From: Prevotella nigrescens
GTDB taxonomy: Bacteria; Bacteroidota; Bacteroidia; Bacteroidales; Bacteroidaceae
DNA length: 64,000 nt
Direction of reading: 5' to 3'
Assembly (NCBI RefSeq): GCF_031191185.1
Contig: NZ_CP133465.1
Coordinates: 2,041,255-2,105,254 of the forward strand
A program made the translations under genes and the position numbers. The notes below the pieces were generated by a model. The model worked only from the letters and a program-made list of their open reading frames with translations. It was not told where the DNA came from and did not search any database. Within the stretch, counting starts at the first letter, position 1, and each line of letters opens with the position of its first letter. Positions 36,576-45,150 of this stretch are shown in pieces.

Positions 36576-37745
36576 CTATTTGCTTGATTTCAGTTCTATT
36601 CTGAATGTGGTTCCCTTGCCCAATTCGGAACTTTTCACAAAGATTTTACCATTGTGGTATTCTTCCACAATGCGTTTGGCAAGACTTAAACCTAAGCCCC
36701 AGCCACGGCTCTTGGTAGTGAATCCAGGACGGAAAACGTTGCGCAGGTCTTTCTTCCTAATGCCTTTGCCCGTGTCGCTGACCTCTACTACAACACGTTC
36801 GCCAACGGTTTCTACACGTAGCGTAATAGTTCCCGACTCTCCGCCCATGGCATCGACCGCATTTTTACAAAGGTTTTCTATCACCCATTCGAATAGCGAA
36901 GCATTGAGGCGGATAATTATATCGTCGGCAGGAAATACTTTTATCAGCTGGATTTTCTTCGATGTGCGACGGTCCATATAGTCGATAACATGGTCGAGCA
37001 CTTCGCTCAGACTTTCCGGAACGGCTTCGGGCAGCGAGCCAATCTTTGAGAAACGGTCGGCAATGAGCTGCAACCGCTTCACGTCTTTGTCCATTTCGGG
37101 CAGCAAGTCGTCGTCGGGATAGGTTTCCTTCAATATGGTAGTCCACGCCATAAGCGACGAAATGGGGGTGCCCAACTGGTGGGCTGTTTCCTTGCTAAGA
37201 CCTACCCAGACCTTGTTTTGCTCTGCACGCTTCGATGTGAGGAGGGCAAAAATAGCCACTACGACGAAAAGCATTACCACACCCAACTGCACGTATGGAT
37301 AGAATGCAAGGCGTTTCAGCATGAGCGAGTCGTCGTAACAGACGTCGATGTATTCGTTTGAAGCGTCGGAAAGTTGTATTCTTATGTCTTGCTTGTTGGC
37401 TTTCAGGCGTTTTCCCATAGCCGACACATACTGCAAGCTATCCTTGTAGTTCTTGGCATTGATAGCGACGTTGCGGAAGTCGGTTACGTTTCCATCGCTG
37501 TCGAGCACCACGACGGGAATGGTATTGTTGTCGTTGAGCACTTTCAGAACCAATGCAAGGTCGGTATTTTCGTCGGCTTGGCTCAATGCGCGCATCGCCT
37601 CTGCCCACACTTCCATCTTGGTGCGTTCCTGCCGGGCTAAATCTTTCGTAAGGATATTCGATGCTACCAACGAGACAACTGCAATTGCAATTGCTGCCAC
37701 AACAAGAATTATCTTTACCTGCCTTATTCTGTCTGTCCATTGCAT
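36576..37745 (-). CDS. Membrane sensor histidine kinase
   Basis: 389 residues. It has a transmembrane helix at about 11-30, a roughly 120-residue periplasmic domain and a second helix at about 152-171 (VQLGVVMLFVVVAIFALLT). The HisKA dimerisation helix has the phospho-accepting His189 in GLSKETAHQLGTPISSLMAW. The HATPase domain has N box ENLCKNAVDAMGG, G1 VSDTGKGIRKKDL and G2 GWGLGLSLAKRIVEEYHNG. It autophosphorylates in response to an unknown envelope signal. No response regulator gene lies within the window, so it is an orphan kinase here. Confidence 0.93.
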   Translation of the reverse strand: MQWTDRIRQVKIILVVAAIAIAVVSLVASNILTKDLARQERTKMEVWAEAMRALSQADENTDLALVLKVLNDNNTIPVVVLDSDGNVTDFRNVAINAKNYKDSLQYVSAMGKRLKANKQDIRIQLSDASNEYIDVCYDDSLMLKRLAFYPYVQLGVVMLFVVVAIFALLTSKRAEQNKVWVGLSKETAHQLGTPISSLMAWTTILKETYPDDDLLPEMDKDVKRLQLIADRFSKIGSLPEAVPESLSEVLDHVIDYMDRRTSKKIQLIKVFPADDIIIRLNASLFEWVIENLCKNAVDAMGGESGTITLRVETVGERVVVEVSDTGKGIRKKDLRNVFRPGFTTKSRGWGLGLSLAKRIVEEYHNGKIFVKSSELGKGTTFRIELKSSK

Positions 37746-37819
37746 AACGCCTATATAAACGACTGAAATTCGATTTTATTGTATGTCGTTGTGCCCTCTT
37801 TGGCACGTATGAAAACAAT

Positions 37820-37850
37820 AAGGGCGCACCTGAAATTAAGGTACGCCCTT
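37820..37850. terminator. Hairpin terminator after the 37891-39453 gene
   Basis: AAGGGCG/CGCCCTT (37820-37826, 37844-37850) with an inner ACCT/AGGT pairing. On the minus strand it is followed by ATTGTTTTC. It lies 41 bp after the stop of the secreted-protein gene and just upstream of the sensor kinase, and probably separates the two transcripts. Confidence 0.6.
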
Positions 37851-37890
37851 GTAGTGTAAATTTAATGATTACTGAATTAGAAGCAAGTCA

Positions 37891-39453
37891 TCACTTAACG
37901 AAAACCTTCTTGGTTGTTCCGTCAGATGACTTCACGATGTTCAGACCTTTCTGCAAGTGCTGGAGTCTGTAGCCATCTACTGAGTAGTACGTCTCGGTGG
38001 CGTTGTCGTTGACGGTGGCATTCTCGATACCTGCATAGACAACTTCCGCAGTCATCGGGTCGCTTGAATATTTCTTGCCATCTTCCTCGTATACCATCAC
38101 TACCGAAATCTTCTTTATGGAAGAGTCGTAGAAGTGCAAGATGCGCTGGTCGTCTGCTATCTTAATGTCTTCATTCTTCTTGTCTTGATAGTTGAAAGGA
38201 ATGTTAATCATATCGTTATCAATATAGAAGAATATGTCTTTGGTGAACTTGAAAGGTTCGGTGTTGTTGTTAATGTAAACATTGTAGTACATCTTGTTGG
38301 GGTCGAGATAGTTGCCATCGACATCTGCGTTCTTTACATAGAAAGCCAATGTAATGGTGGTCGTAGAATAGTCGTAGCTCTCAACGGCTGAACAGTAGTG
38401 TAACTTTGGAGTTTCCGGCTTGGCAGCCTTCTGTTGGTATGGAGTCAGAACCAAGTTCTCAAGACTTTCGAGGTCTTCTTTCGGGACATTCTTCTCGCTG
38501 CTCCTGCCCATTACAATCTTGAGTATCTTGTCGTTGGTGAGCGCACCGGTTGTGCTATTGATGCTAAATTCGAGCTTTCCGGCAATGGTTGCAGCATCGT
38601 TGTAGGCTGCTGCGAAAGCGTGATATTCAGCCTTGTCGTTCGAATACTTTAAGAAATCGCCTTTTACGGCTTTGCCAAGATACTGGTTTGTCGGCATGAC
38701 AGCCTTGTTGCCGTCCTTTGTGAGCTTCACCCAAATATTGGCAAGTTTCTGGCTTTTCGAAATTCCTTTCAGGTAAATGTCGTTGCCGTCGATTGCCGCC
38801 TCTATGATGCGTGGAGATGTTTCTCCCTTGCAAGTAAGCGTGTACTGTTTCTTGACGGCAGAGGCAGGAGGTGTAACAAGCTTGTCGCCGAAGGTCTGGA
38901 TAGTAACAGCCCAGTCGCCATATTGGCTATCCCATGTATCTTTGTTGTATACCATTCCCAATATTTCGTTCTTGGAACCTGCTCCTAACATCTTAAGGGT
39001 CTTTCCGTCCCAAGTGAACTCCATATAGTTCTTGTTTGCTGCAACTACTTCGTACTGGTTGTTGTCTTTGATTGCCATGCGGTTAAGCTTGAATATGCGC
39101 TCTGTGCTGCCCGATTCTTCATCGTCGTCGCCCCCGTTGTTGTCTTTGTAGATTACTTGAGGCAAAGTTGCCTTGTACTTTCCGTCGCCGACCTTGTCTA
39201 ATTTCAGCCACGACTTACTGTCGAGTCCTGAAAGAGGATTGTAAATGTAAAGGCAACCATCATCGCCTTCCACAATTTTAGAAACCAAACCTTCGTATGT
39301 ACCAGGTTCTGTGCCAGTCCAGCCTTTCTTTACCCAAGAGTCGCTGCTGCGATACATATTATCAATCAGCTTTCCTTTTGGTGTGTCTACTATCTGTGCT
39401 GAAGCCGTAAGGCTCAGTGCTAATGCACAAATAGAAAATAAAGTCTTTCTCAT
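37891..39453 (-). CDS. Secreted protein with short C-terminal secretion-type motif
   Basis: 520 residues with signal peptide MRKTLFSICALALSLTASAQ. No catalytic motif is seen. The protein is rich in Lys and Asp and has strand-rich repeating segments. Its end (YYSVDGYRLQHLQKGLNIVKSSDGTTKKVFVK) matches a C-terminal motif common in Prevotella and Bacteroides exported proteins, similar to a shortened T9SS sorting tail. Surface exposure is inferred. It lies downstream of the BACON-subtilase-PorV operon but is separated from it by the 23-bp array. Confidence 0.75.
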   Translation of the reverse strand: MRKTLFSICALALSLTASAQIVDTPKGKLIDNMYRSSDSWVKKGWTGTEPGTYEGLVSKIVEGDDGCLYIYNPLSGLDSKSWLKLDKVGDGKYKATLPQVIYKDNNGGDDDEESGSTERIFKLNRMAIKDNNQYEVVAANKNYMEFTWDGKTLKMLGAGSKNEILGMVYNKDTWDSQYGDWAVTIQTFGDKLVTPPASAVKKQYTLTCKGETSPRIIEAAIDGNDIYLKGISKSQKLANIWVKLTKDGNKAVMPTNQYLGKAVKGDFLKYSNDKAEYHAFAAAYNDAATIAGKLEFSINSTTGALTNDKILKIVMGRSSEKNVPKEDLESLENLVLTPYQQKAAKPETPKLHYCSAVESYDYSTTTITLAFYVKNADVDGNYLDPNKMYYNVYINNNTEPFKFTKDIFFYIDNDMINIPFNYQDKKNEDIKIADDQRILHFYDSSIKKISVVMVYEEDGKKYSSDPMTAEVVYAGIENATVNDNATETYYSVDGYRLQHLQKGLNIVKSSDGTTKKVFVK

Positions 39454-39562
39454 AATTCTATACTTTAAATGATAAATAATCTGTCCATATTTTTAATGTG
39501 AGTCGATGAATTTAAAGAGGTGTGAGTCTGACACGAATCGTCTTCTCAACAGCTGTTAAAAT

Positions 39563-39677
39563 CGCTTCGGAGTTACGGCAATCATCGCTTCGGGGTTACG
39601 GCAATCGTCGCTTCGGGGTTACGGCAATCGTCGCTTCGGGGTTACGACAATCGCCGCTACGGGGTTACGATAAACAC
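39563..39677. repeat. 23-bp tandem array, copy 2 (five units)
   Basis: Units begin CGCTTCGGAGTT at 39563, CGCTTCGGGGTT at 39586, 39609 and 39632, and CGCTACGGGGTT at 39655, spaced exactly 23 bp. The unit is the same as at 30058-30218, in the same orientation. The following TAAACACAGCTGTTCTGATG resembles the sequence after array 1. It fills most of the gap 39454-39765; nothing else is recognised there. Confidence 0.85.
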
Positions 39678-39765
39678 AGCTGTTCTGATGCCACGAAACT
39701 CTGCGCCCTGATGCTTGAAGCATGAATGAACTGCACGCTGATAAATTCGTTAAACTCACGTTGTT

Positions 39766-40719
39766 TTAGAAATCATATCCGATGCCAACGGTGCAATAGC
39801 TGCTTCCGGCATCAACTGTCTTCAGCATATAACCTCCGTTAAGGCGTAGTCCGCGATACTTAATGCCTGCACCCATGGTAAAGTGGCTGAGGTTGTGGTC
39901 GCCATACTCGTAGCCTGCCCGCACCGACACCATATTATTATAGGTGTATTCGAGTCCTCCGCCAGCCATGAATACCTTGGTTTCTGATGGCTGGAAGAAG
40001 TATCGTGCAGACACGGCTGCACCGACTTGGTGCTTGTCTGCCATATCAACCGATAATGCTCCGCCTACTGCAACGTGTGTGGGCATTGAAACCTTGTAGC
40101 CATTGCCGTAATCAAGTTTAGGACCTATTGCTGCAACTTTGGCGTCTACCATGAAGTTTGCAGACTTGTTTGCTACCGTCATATCGTTGTTCTGATAGGA
40201 AGCTCCTACAGTAAATGCGCCACCATTGGCATTTTTTGAGAGGTGGCTGAAAATAATACTTCCCGTTGCATAGACTGAAAAGCCTTTGCCTATCATATAT
40301 GCATAACCAAAGTCGATGGTCCAGTCGTAGGGCTTGTAGTCTTTGGTTGGTTCCCCGAGCATATTGAACCCTTTGACTTTTAATCCACCTGCATAGCGGA
40401 AACCGGCAAATGCTGCGTGTCGCTTGGCAAACTTATATCCCACAGTGGCTGTGTATAGTCCGAATGTACCTTCAACACCTTCTTCCTTTTCGTATATGGA
40501 AGCAGAAGCATCTGTCGTAAACTTCTTATCCACACCGAAGAGAGCAGAGGGACTGTTGTATAGATACATTCCCTCGGCAGCTACCGATGCATTGCCCATG
40601 GCAGCTGTTCTGGCATCGGTATTTGCAGTTAATATTGGAAGGGTCTGCCCTTGGGCGTTAGTCCGCGTAGCACCGAAAAGTGCTGCACAAGCAATCATGA
40701 TGATGTGTTTTGACTTCAT
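39766..40719 (-). CDS. PorV-like outer-membrane beta-barrel protein
   Basis: 317 residues with signal peptide MKSKHIIMIACAALFGATRTNAQ. The N-terminus of the mature protein (LPILTANTDARTAAMGNASVA) is the hallmark of the PorV/PorQ/UPF0164 group of FadL-like barrels tied to type IX secretion. The rest is an alternating beta-barrel pattern ending in aromatic F (CTVGIGYDF). PorV-type proteins shuttle T9SS cargo to the attachment complex. It starts 11 bp after the stop of the subtilase, which carries a T9SS-type C-terminal domain, so a cargo-shuttle pairing is a fair inference. It could also be a paralogue with another substrate. Confidence 0.82.
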   Translation of the reverse strand: MKSKHIIMIACAALFGATRTNAQGQTLPILTANTDARTAAMGNASVAAEGMYLYNSPSALFGVDKKFTTDASASIYEKEEGVEGTFGLYTATVGYKFAKRHAAFAGFRYAGGLKVKGFNMLGEPTKDYKPYDWTIDFGYAYMIGKGFSVYATGSIIFSHLSKNANGGAFTVGASYQNNDMTVANKSANFMVDAKVAAIGPKLDYGNGYKVSMPTHVAVGGALSVDMADKHQVGAAVSARYFFQPSETKVFMAGGGLEYTYNNMVSVRAGYEYGDHNLSHFTMGAGIKYRGLRLNGGYMLKTVDAGSSYCTVGIGYDF

Positions 40720-40730
40720 ACTCGTTGTAA

Positions 40731-43493
40731 TTATCGTTTAATGAACATTTGAGTGTAATCGCCCTTGCTTGTATGCACGGTAAGTTTGTAGGTTCCTGAA
40801 TGCAGTTTGGCAAGGTTCAGTGTAGCAACATTGTTCTTGTCTGGAGTTACAGTGGCTTTCATTACTCGTTCTCCTACTGTGGAACTGATAACAAACTCTG
40901 CTTGTTTTACTTCGGGGTTGAGCAGAGCGTTAATATCTCTTTTTACAGGAACTGGATAAACAGCATAGACCGGAGCCGACTTTCTTGCAACGACACGGAT
41001 TTGGAAGGAACCTTCAGAAGAGGTTTGGTGTCCATCTGATGCAAGAATGCTAATGCGGGTTATACCCTTTGTCAATGGCTTTAGCTGAAGAACATCGTTG
41101 CTGATGTCAGCTGCGGCAATGCTGTTGTTTGAAACATTGGCTTTGTAAGAAAGCGGATTGCTGCCACTGTTCGTATAATGTCCCTTCAAAGGAATGTTCA
41201 CAGCACCTTCATCTAACCCTATTATATAGTTGTCGAACGGCTTCTCCAATTTCGGAGGCATATACTTGAGTATCTTGAATGTAAAACTCTTCTGCGATTT
41301 TGCACCTAAGTCGTCTGAGAAAACAAATGTGCAGGTGTGGCTGCCTGCTTCGAGGACGGGGACAATGGTAACATTTACAGTTGATTTATTTACTGTGTAC
41401 GATACACCTTTGGTTTCGCCGGTAGTCTTTAAATCCCATTCGTGTCCGTCAGGGTCGGTAACTTTGAAGCTGAAAGTCTTTCGGTCGTTGTTGTTCAATT
41501 CGATAACTCCTTCTGGGAAATCGGTAACTTCCGGAGCATGGTTGAGTTTCGTTGTACATTTTTGAATAGCAGGTTCTGAGAGGTTGCCCCAACGGTCTAC
41601 AGCTACTACGGCGACACTGTACGTCTTGTTATCTTTAAGATTGTCGAAAGTAAACTTAAGCGTTTCGCCTAAATTGTGCCCCACACCATTTATTTCCTGG
41701 TAGTTCATATTCTTGAGATTATCAGCAGTCAGTTCGTTGGGACTGATGTATAATCGATAGAATGCTGCGGTCTTATCTTCATCTTTTGCAATGCTCCATT
41801 CAGCAGTGATGTCTACAAAGTCTGGCGTAAGGGTCAATGTCCCAACTTTCTCCGGAGCAATCTTCGTATCAGATTCGAAGGCTGCTTCAGCATCGATATA
41901 TCCTTTACCCAACTTTCCCTTATATATTGGATTTATTTCGTCAATGTTGAAAGGTCTGTATGCGGTAATCAAACGCGACTTCAGTTCTTCATTGGTAAAA
42001 CCTTGCTTTCCGAAATACGACGCAATAAGTGCTGCAATACCTGAAACATGCGGACAAGCCATTGACGTTCCTTGTAGATAGCCATAACCCGAAGCAACTT
42101 TGGTCTTCGGCATAGTACTTAAGACACCGCCTTCTGTTCCGAAGGTTTCTTGGTCTCCGCCCGGTGCCATTATGGTAATCCATTTAGCAAAGTTACTATA
42201 ACTTGCCTTGGTGAAGTCCCAAGCCATAGCAGAAACAGAAACAGTAGGGGCATAGCAAGCTGGATAAGCAGAAAACTCTTTGTTCTCGTTGCCTGCAGCA
42301 AATATAACAACACCGCCCTTCATCGGAGAGTCTGCCCGTTGCTGCCCCGTAGCATCGCAACCTGCCATCTTGATGAAATAGTCGATAGCTTCTTTCAGTA
42401 ATTTGGGCATTTCAGTAACATCAGCTGTTGATGAATACCCCCAAGAATTCTGACAGATGACAGCTCCATTGTCAGCTGCATATTTAATGGCAGCTGCTGC
42501 ATCGCCTTGTTCGTTCTTCTTTCTGAAAATCTGGCAACTCATAAGTCGTACACCGCTGCCTGCAGTTCCGTCGCCGCCTGCTACTCCTGCAACACCCTTC
42601 CCGTTGTTATTGCGTGCACCAACAGTACCAGCAACGTGTGTGCCGTGTCCGTCGTCGTCAGGTTCGATTTTGCCTCCGACAACACCGTCTGCCGTTACGA
42701 AGTTGTAACCGTAAACGTCGTCTACAAATCCGTTACCGTCATCATCAACATTTGGTTGGCCGTTCTTTTCCTTTTCGTTTATGTAGAGGTTATCCACCAA
42801 ATCTTCGTGGGTAATATCAATACCGCCATCGACAATGGCAACAATAACATTGCTCTTACCTGCCGTGTACTTTTCCCATACAGGCTTTACATTACAGTCA
42901 GCTCCTTTCTTTGCGTGTGCACTTACTGAGCCATCGTTGTAATAATGCCATTGCTTTGACAGATATGGGTCGTTAAAGACACCTGCAGCACCTTTCATTT
43001 CTGCGCTCGCACTTGGACCATTATAGGGCTTTACTGTAACTTTTGGACGTGCAATGGGCAGAACACGTTCTGCGTATTCTATTCCGTTTACTTTGTTGAA
43101 CTGTTGTAATACAGCTGAAACATCTTTACTTTCATCGAAATAGATGGTGTACCAACGGTCGAGTCCCTCTGCTACTGTCCGTGCTTCATAGATTCCCGCA
43201 GGCTTGAAAACTCTTTCCATTCTATAGGCACCCGAGAATTTCATTGCTGAAGCCATTGCCGAAGGTACACTCTGCATCTCTACATCTCCATTAGGAGAAC
43301 TTGGTATGGCATAGTTAGTGCCTTTCGCCAACTTTACATTAATGCGACCTTTTACCGCAAAAAGGTCTTTATCAATGGTAACATTGCGTGTATTGGAATT
43401 GGTTGCGTCCAAATCCAAGCTATCTTGACACGATGTTGTGAGCATCATACCAAAGATAGCACACACAAATAAATATATAATAGATTTTTTCAT
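40731..43493 (-). CDS. Subtilisin-like (S8) surface protease with T9SS C-terminal domain
   Basis: 920 residues from the ATG at 43493. A lipoprotein-type signal (MKKSIIYLFVCAIFGMMLTTSC, Cys22) is followed by a prodomain (about 40-155). The S8 domain has Asp222 in AIVDGGIDITHEDL, His283 in DDDGHGTHVAGTVGA, oxyanion Asn402 in FAAGNEN and Ser477 in GTSMACPHVSG. Fibronectin III-like (about 555-660) and cadherin/Ig-like domains follow. The last 80 residues (VYPVPVKRDINALLN ... LHSGTYKLTVHTSKGDYTQMFIKR) are a typical T9SS type A sorting domain. A start at 43508 would put five residues before the signal. It is third in an operon with two BACON lipoproteins and a PorV-like barrel. Confidence 0.93.
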   Translation of the reverse strand: MKKSIIYLFVCAIFGMMLTTSCQDSLDLDATNSNTRNVTIDKDLFAVKGRINVKLAKGTNYAIPSSPNGDVEMQSVPSAMASAMKFSGAYRMERVFKPAGIYEARTVAEGLDRWYTIYFDESKDVSAVLQQFNKVNGIEYAERVLPIARPKVTVKPYNGPSASAEMKGAAGVFNDPYLSKQWHYYNDGSVSAHAKKGADCNVKPVWEKYTAGKSNVIVAIVDGGIDITHEDLVDNLYINEKEKNGQPNVDDDGNGFVDDVYGYNFVTADGVVGGKIEPDDDGHGTHVAGTVGARNNNGKGVAGVAGGDGTAGSGVRLMSCQIFRKKNEQGDAAAAIKYAADNGAVICQNSWGYSSTADVTEMPKLLKEAIDYFIKMAGCDATGQQRADSPMKGGVVIFAAGNENKEFSAYPACYAPTVSVSAMAWDFTKASYSNFAKWITIMAPGGDQETFGTEGGVLSTMPKTKVASGYGYLQGTSMACPHVSGIAALIASYFGKQGFTNEELKSRLITAYRPFNIDEINPIYKGKLGKGYIDAEAAFESDTKIAPEKVGTLTLTPDFVDITAEWSIAKDEDKTAAFYRLYISPNELTADNLKNMNYQEINGVGHNLGETLKFTFDNLKDNKTYSVAVVAVDRWGNLSEPAIQKCTTKLNHAPEVTDFPEGVIELNNNDRKTFSFKVTDPDGHEWDLKTTGETKGVSYTVNKSTVNVTIVPVLEAGSHTCTFVFSDDLGAKSQKSFTFKILKYMPPKLEKPFDNYIIGLDEGAVNIPLKGHYTNSGSNPLSYKANVSNNSIAAADISNDVLQLKPLTKGITRISILASDGHQTSSEGSFQIRVVARKSAPVYAVYPVPVKRDINALLNPEVKQAEFVISSTVGERVMKATVTPDKNNVATLNLAKLHSGTYKLTVHTSKGDYTQMFIKR

Positions 43494-43510
43494 TACTATT
43501 CCTTTCAATA

Positions 43511-45115
43511 TTATTTCCTTGGATTGTGTTTGTTGAGCATACTCTCAACCTTTGCCAATGTCTCTTGCTTGCTTTCAGCAAAGACATTCGGTTTGTAAAG
43601 TACGCTGATTTGCATTACTGGCTGTCCATCATTTACATCGGCAAACTTTTCACCCGAAATAGCCAATGTCAGATAATCAGAGCGACGGGCATAGACATGA
43701 TGTTTGCCATTATAGCCTACAAACTCAAAGTTATTTGAAGTAAGCAACTTGTCGAACTCACGAGTTACAAACCATTCTTTGCCGTGTTGCCATATACCTA
43801 AGTTTGGTTGGCTGAAGCTTAGACTGTACTGCTCAACACTTCCAACCATTTCTTGTGGGGCTGGAAAATCTCCACCACGAGTGTAGAAGAAGTATGTGCG
43901 AGTTACCAATATGGGGTCTTTTGTCTTATAGACGATAGCTTCAATTTCCCTATTCTTAGAGACCTGTCGTTTAACTTCTTCACTGTTCTGCTCTTTTTCA
44001 TATTCTTCTACTGCACTGACTTTCTTATCAGTTTTATTCAGAAGATAAAGTGGACCAAGGTTAAGACTCTTGAATGTTTCATAATCATGGTCTTGAATGT
44101 GCATCTGGTAAAAGAACAATACGACACTGTTGTTGCTTTCCAGAATGTCTACGTCCATTGTCATAAGCTCTTTCTGGTTGACGTAGTGGTTAGGATCCTT
44201 TGCATCTCTTTCATACCCATTGGCTTTTACGAAGTCTTGGAAAGCCTGCGTTTTCACAGATTCGACACCTTCCCTGGTCAGTGAACGTGTGAAGATACGA
44301 GTAGGCATAAAGTATTGTGTGTCGTGAACATAGAATACTTCCTTGAATAAAGGCGATGATGTCCTGAAGACATAGCTTTCTTCGTACAGTCCACCTTGTG
44401 GATCTGGGGCACCATACTCTGTAAGAATGCTTCCACGACGGTACTCAAAGTCCATCATCTTATAAAGACTGAAAGGAGTGCCGGGGTTGCATGCTAATAT
44501 AAAAGTAGCCACTCCCGGTTGCTTAACAACAACCTCACTGTTCTTTCCTGCACTTGATATTGTAAGCTTTATGCTTCTTTCCATTGCACTGTGATTTGTC
44601 TTGGAAATGAACTTCAAAGCATTCTTCTTCTTGATAATCTGCAACCAATCAGGCTTCTCGCTCTGAACCATTTCGTACATACTGCTTTCCAAATTAATGT
44701 CCACAGTGGTTGTGCCTCCTGCTTGTGGCAGAATAATTTCACCATTGGCAATGTCCAACGAAAGGTCAGCAGCACTTTGATTTACCATTATCTTTTCAAC
44801 AGCCAAACCACCGTCTACGAGAATGTAACTGTTTCTTGCTATTCCACTCGTGTTAGCGTCTGCTTTTACAATAATCTCATTTCCGTTTTGGGTGAGGTGT
44901 ACCCACTGTTTGGGAGTTGTTGCAATCCATTCCTTGCAGTTCGTGTTCACGGTAATGGTCTTCTCACTAATCTGATTAGTAAACTTTATCTCCTTTTCAG
45001 AGACACTTAGCTGCGGTTGTTCGAAATCGACACTTTCTGCACAGCCTGCCACCATTGCTAATAGCAGGCATACAGATGAGTATCGAAGCAGCTTATATAA
45101 ATTTATTATGCGCAT
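43511..45115 (-). CDS. BACON-domain lipoprotein (second copy)
   Basis: 534 residues. The lipoprotein signal sequence has its Cys at about 25 (LLLAMVAGC). Two BACON-type domains lie at about 35-125 and 125-205 (LSVSEKEIKFTNQISEKTITVNTNCKEWIATTPKQW; ILPQAGGTTTVDINLESSMYEMVQSEKPDW). The C-terminal roughly 320 residues have no recognised domain but align with the upstream paralogue (ACNPGTPFSLYKMMDFEYRRGS versus PINPGMPQDVHKIMEFELGRGS). BACON domains are often found in surface proteins that bind glycans. It lies 17 bp upstream of the subtilase ATG and may present or bind its substrate; that is inference. Confidence 0.85.
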   Translation of the reverse strand: MRIINLYKLLRYSSVCLLLAMVAGCAESVDFEQPQLSVSEKEIKFTNQISEKTITVNTNCKEWIATTPKQWVHLTQNGNEIIVKADANTSGIARNSYILVDGGLAVEKIMVNQSAADLSLDIANGEIILPQAGGTTTVDINLESSMYEMVQSEKPDWLQIIKKKNALKFISKTNHSAMERSIKLTISSAGKNSEVVVKQPGVATFILACNPGTPFSLYKMMDFEYRRGSILTEYGAPDPQGGLYEESYVFRTSSPLFKEVFYVHDTQYFMPTRIFTRSLTREGVESVKTQAFQDFVKANGYERDAKDPNHYVNQKELMTMDVDILESNNSVVLFFYQMHIQDHDYETFKSLNLGPLYLLNKTDKKVSAVEEYEKEQNSEEVKRQVSKNREIEAIVYKTKDPILVTRTYFFYTRGGDFPAPQEMVGSVEQYSLSFSQPNLGIWQHGKEWFVTREFDKLLTSNNFEFVGYNGKHHVYARRSDYLTLAISGEKFADVNDGQPVMQISVLYKPNVFAESKQETLAKVESMLNKHNPRK

Positions 45116-45150
45116 ATCGAATAAGAGTTAAATAAGGTATAACCACTTAA

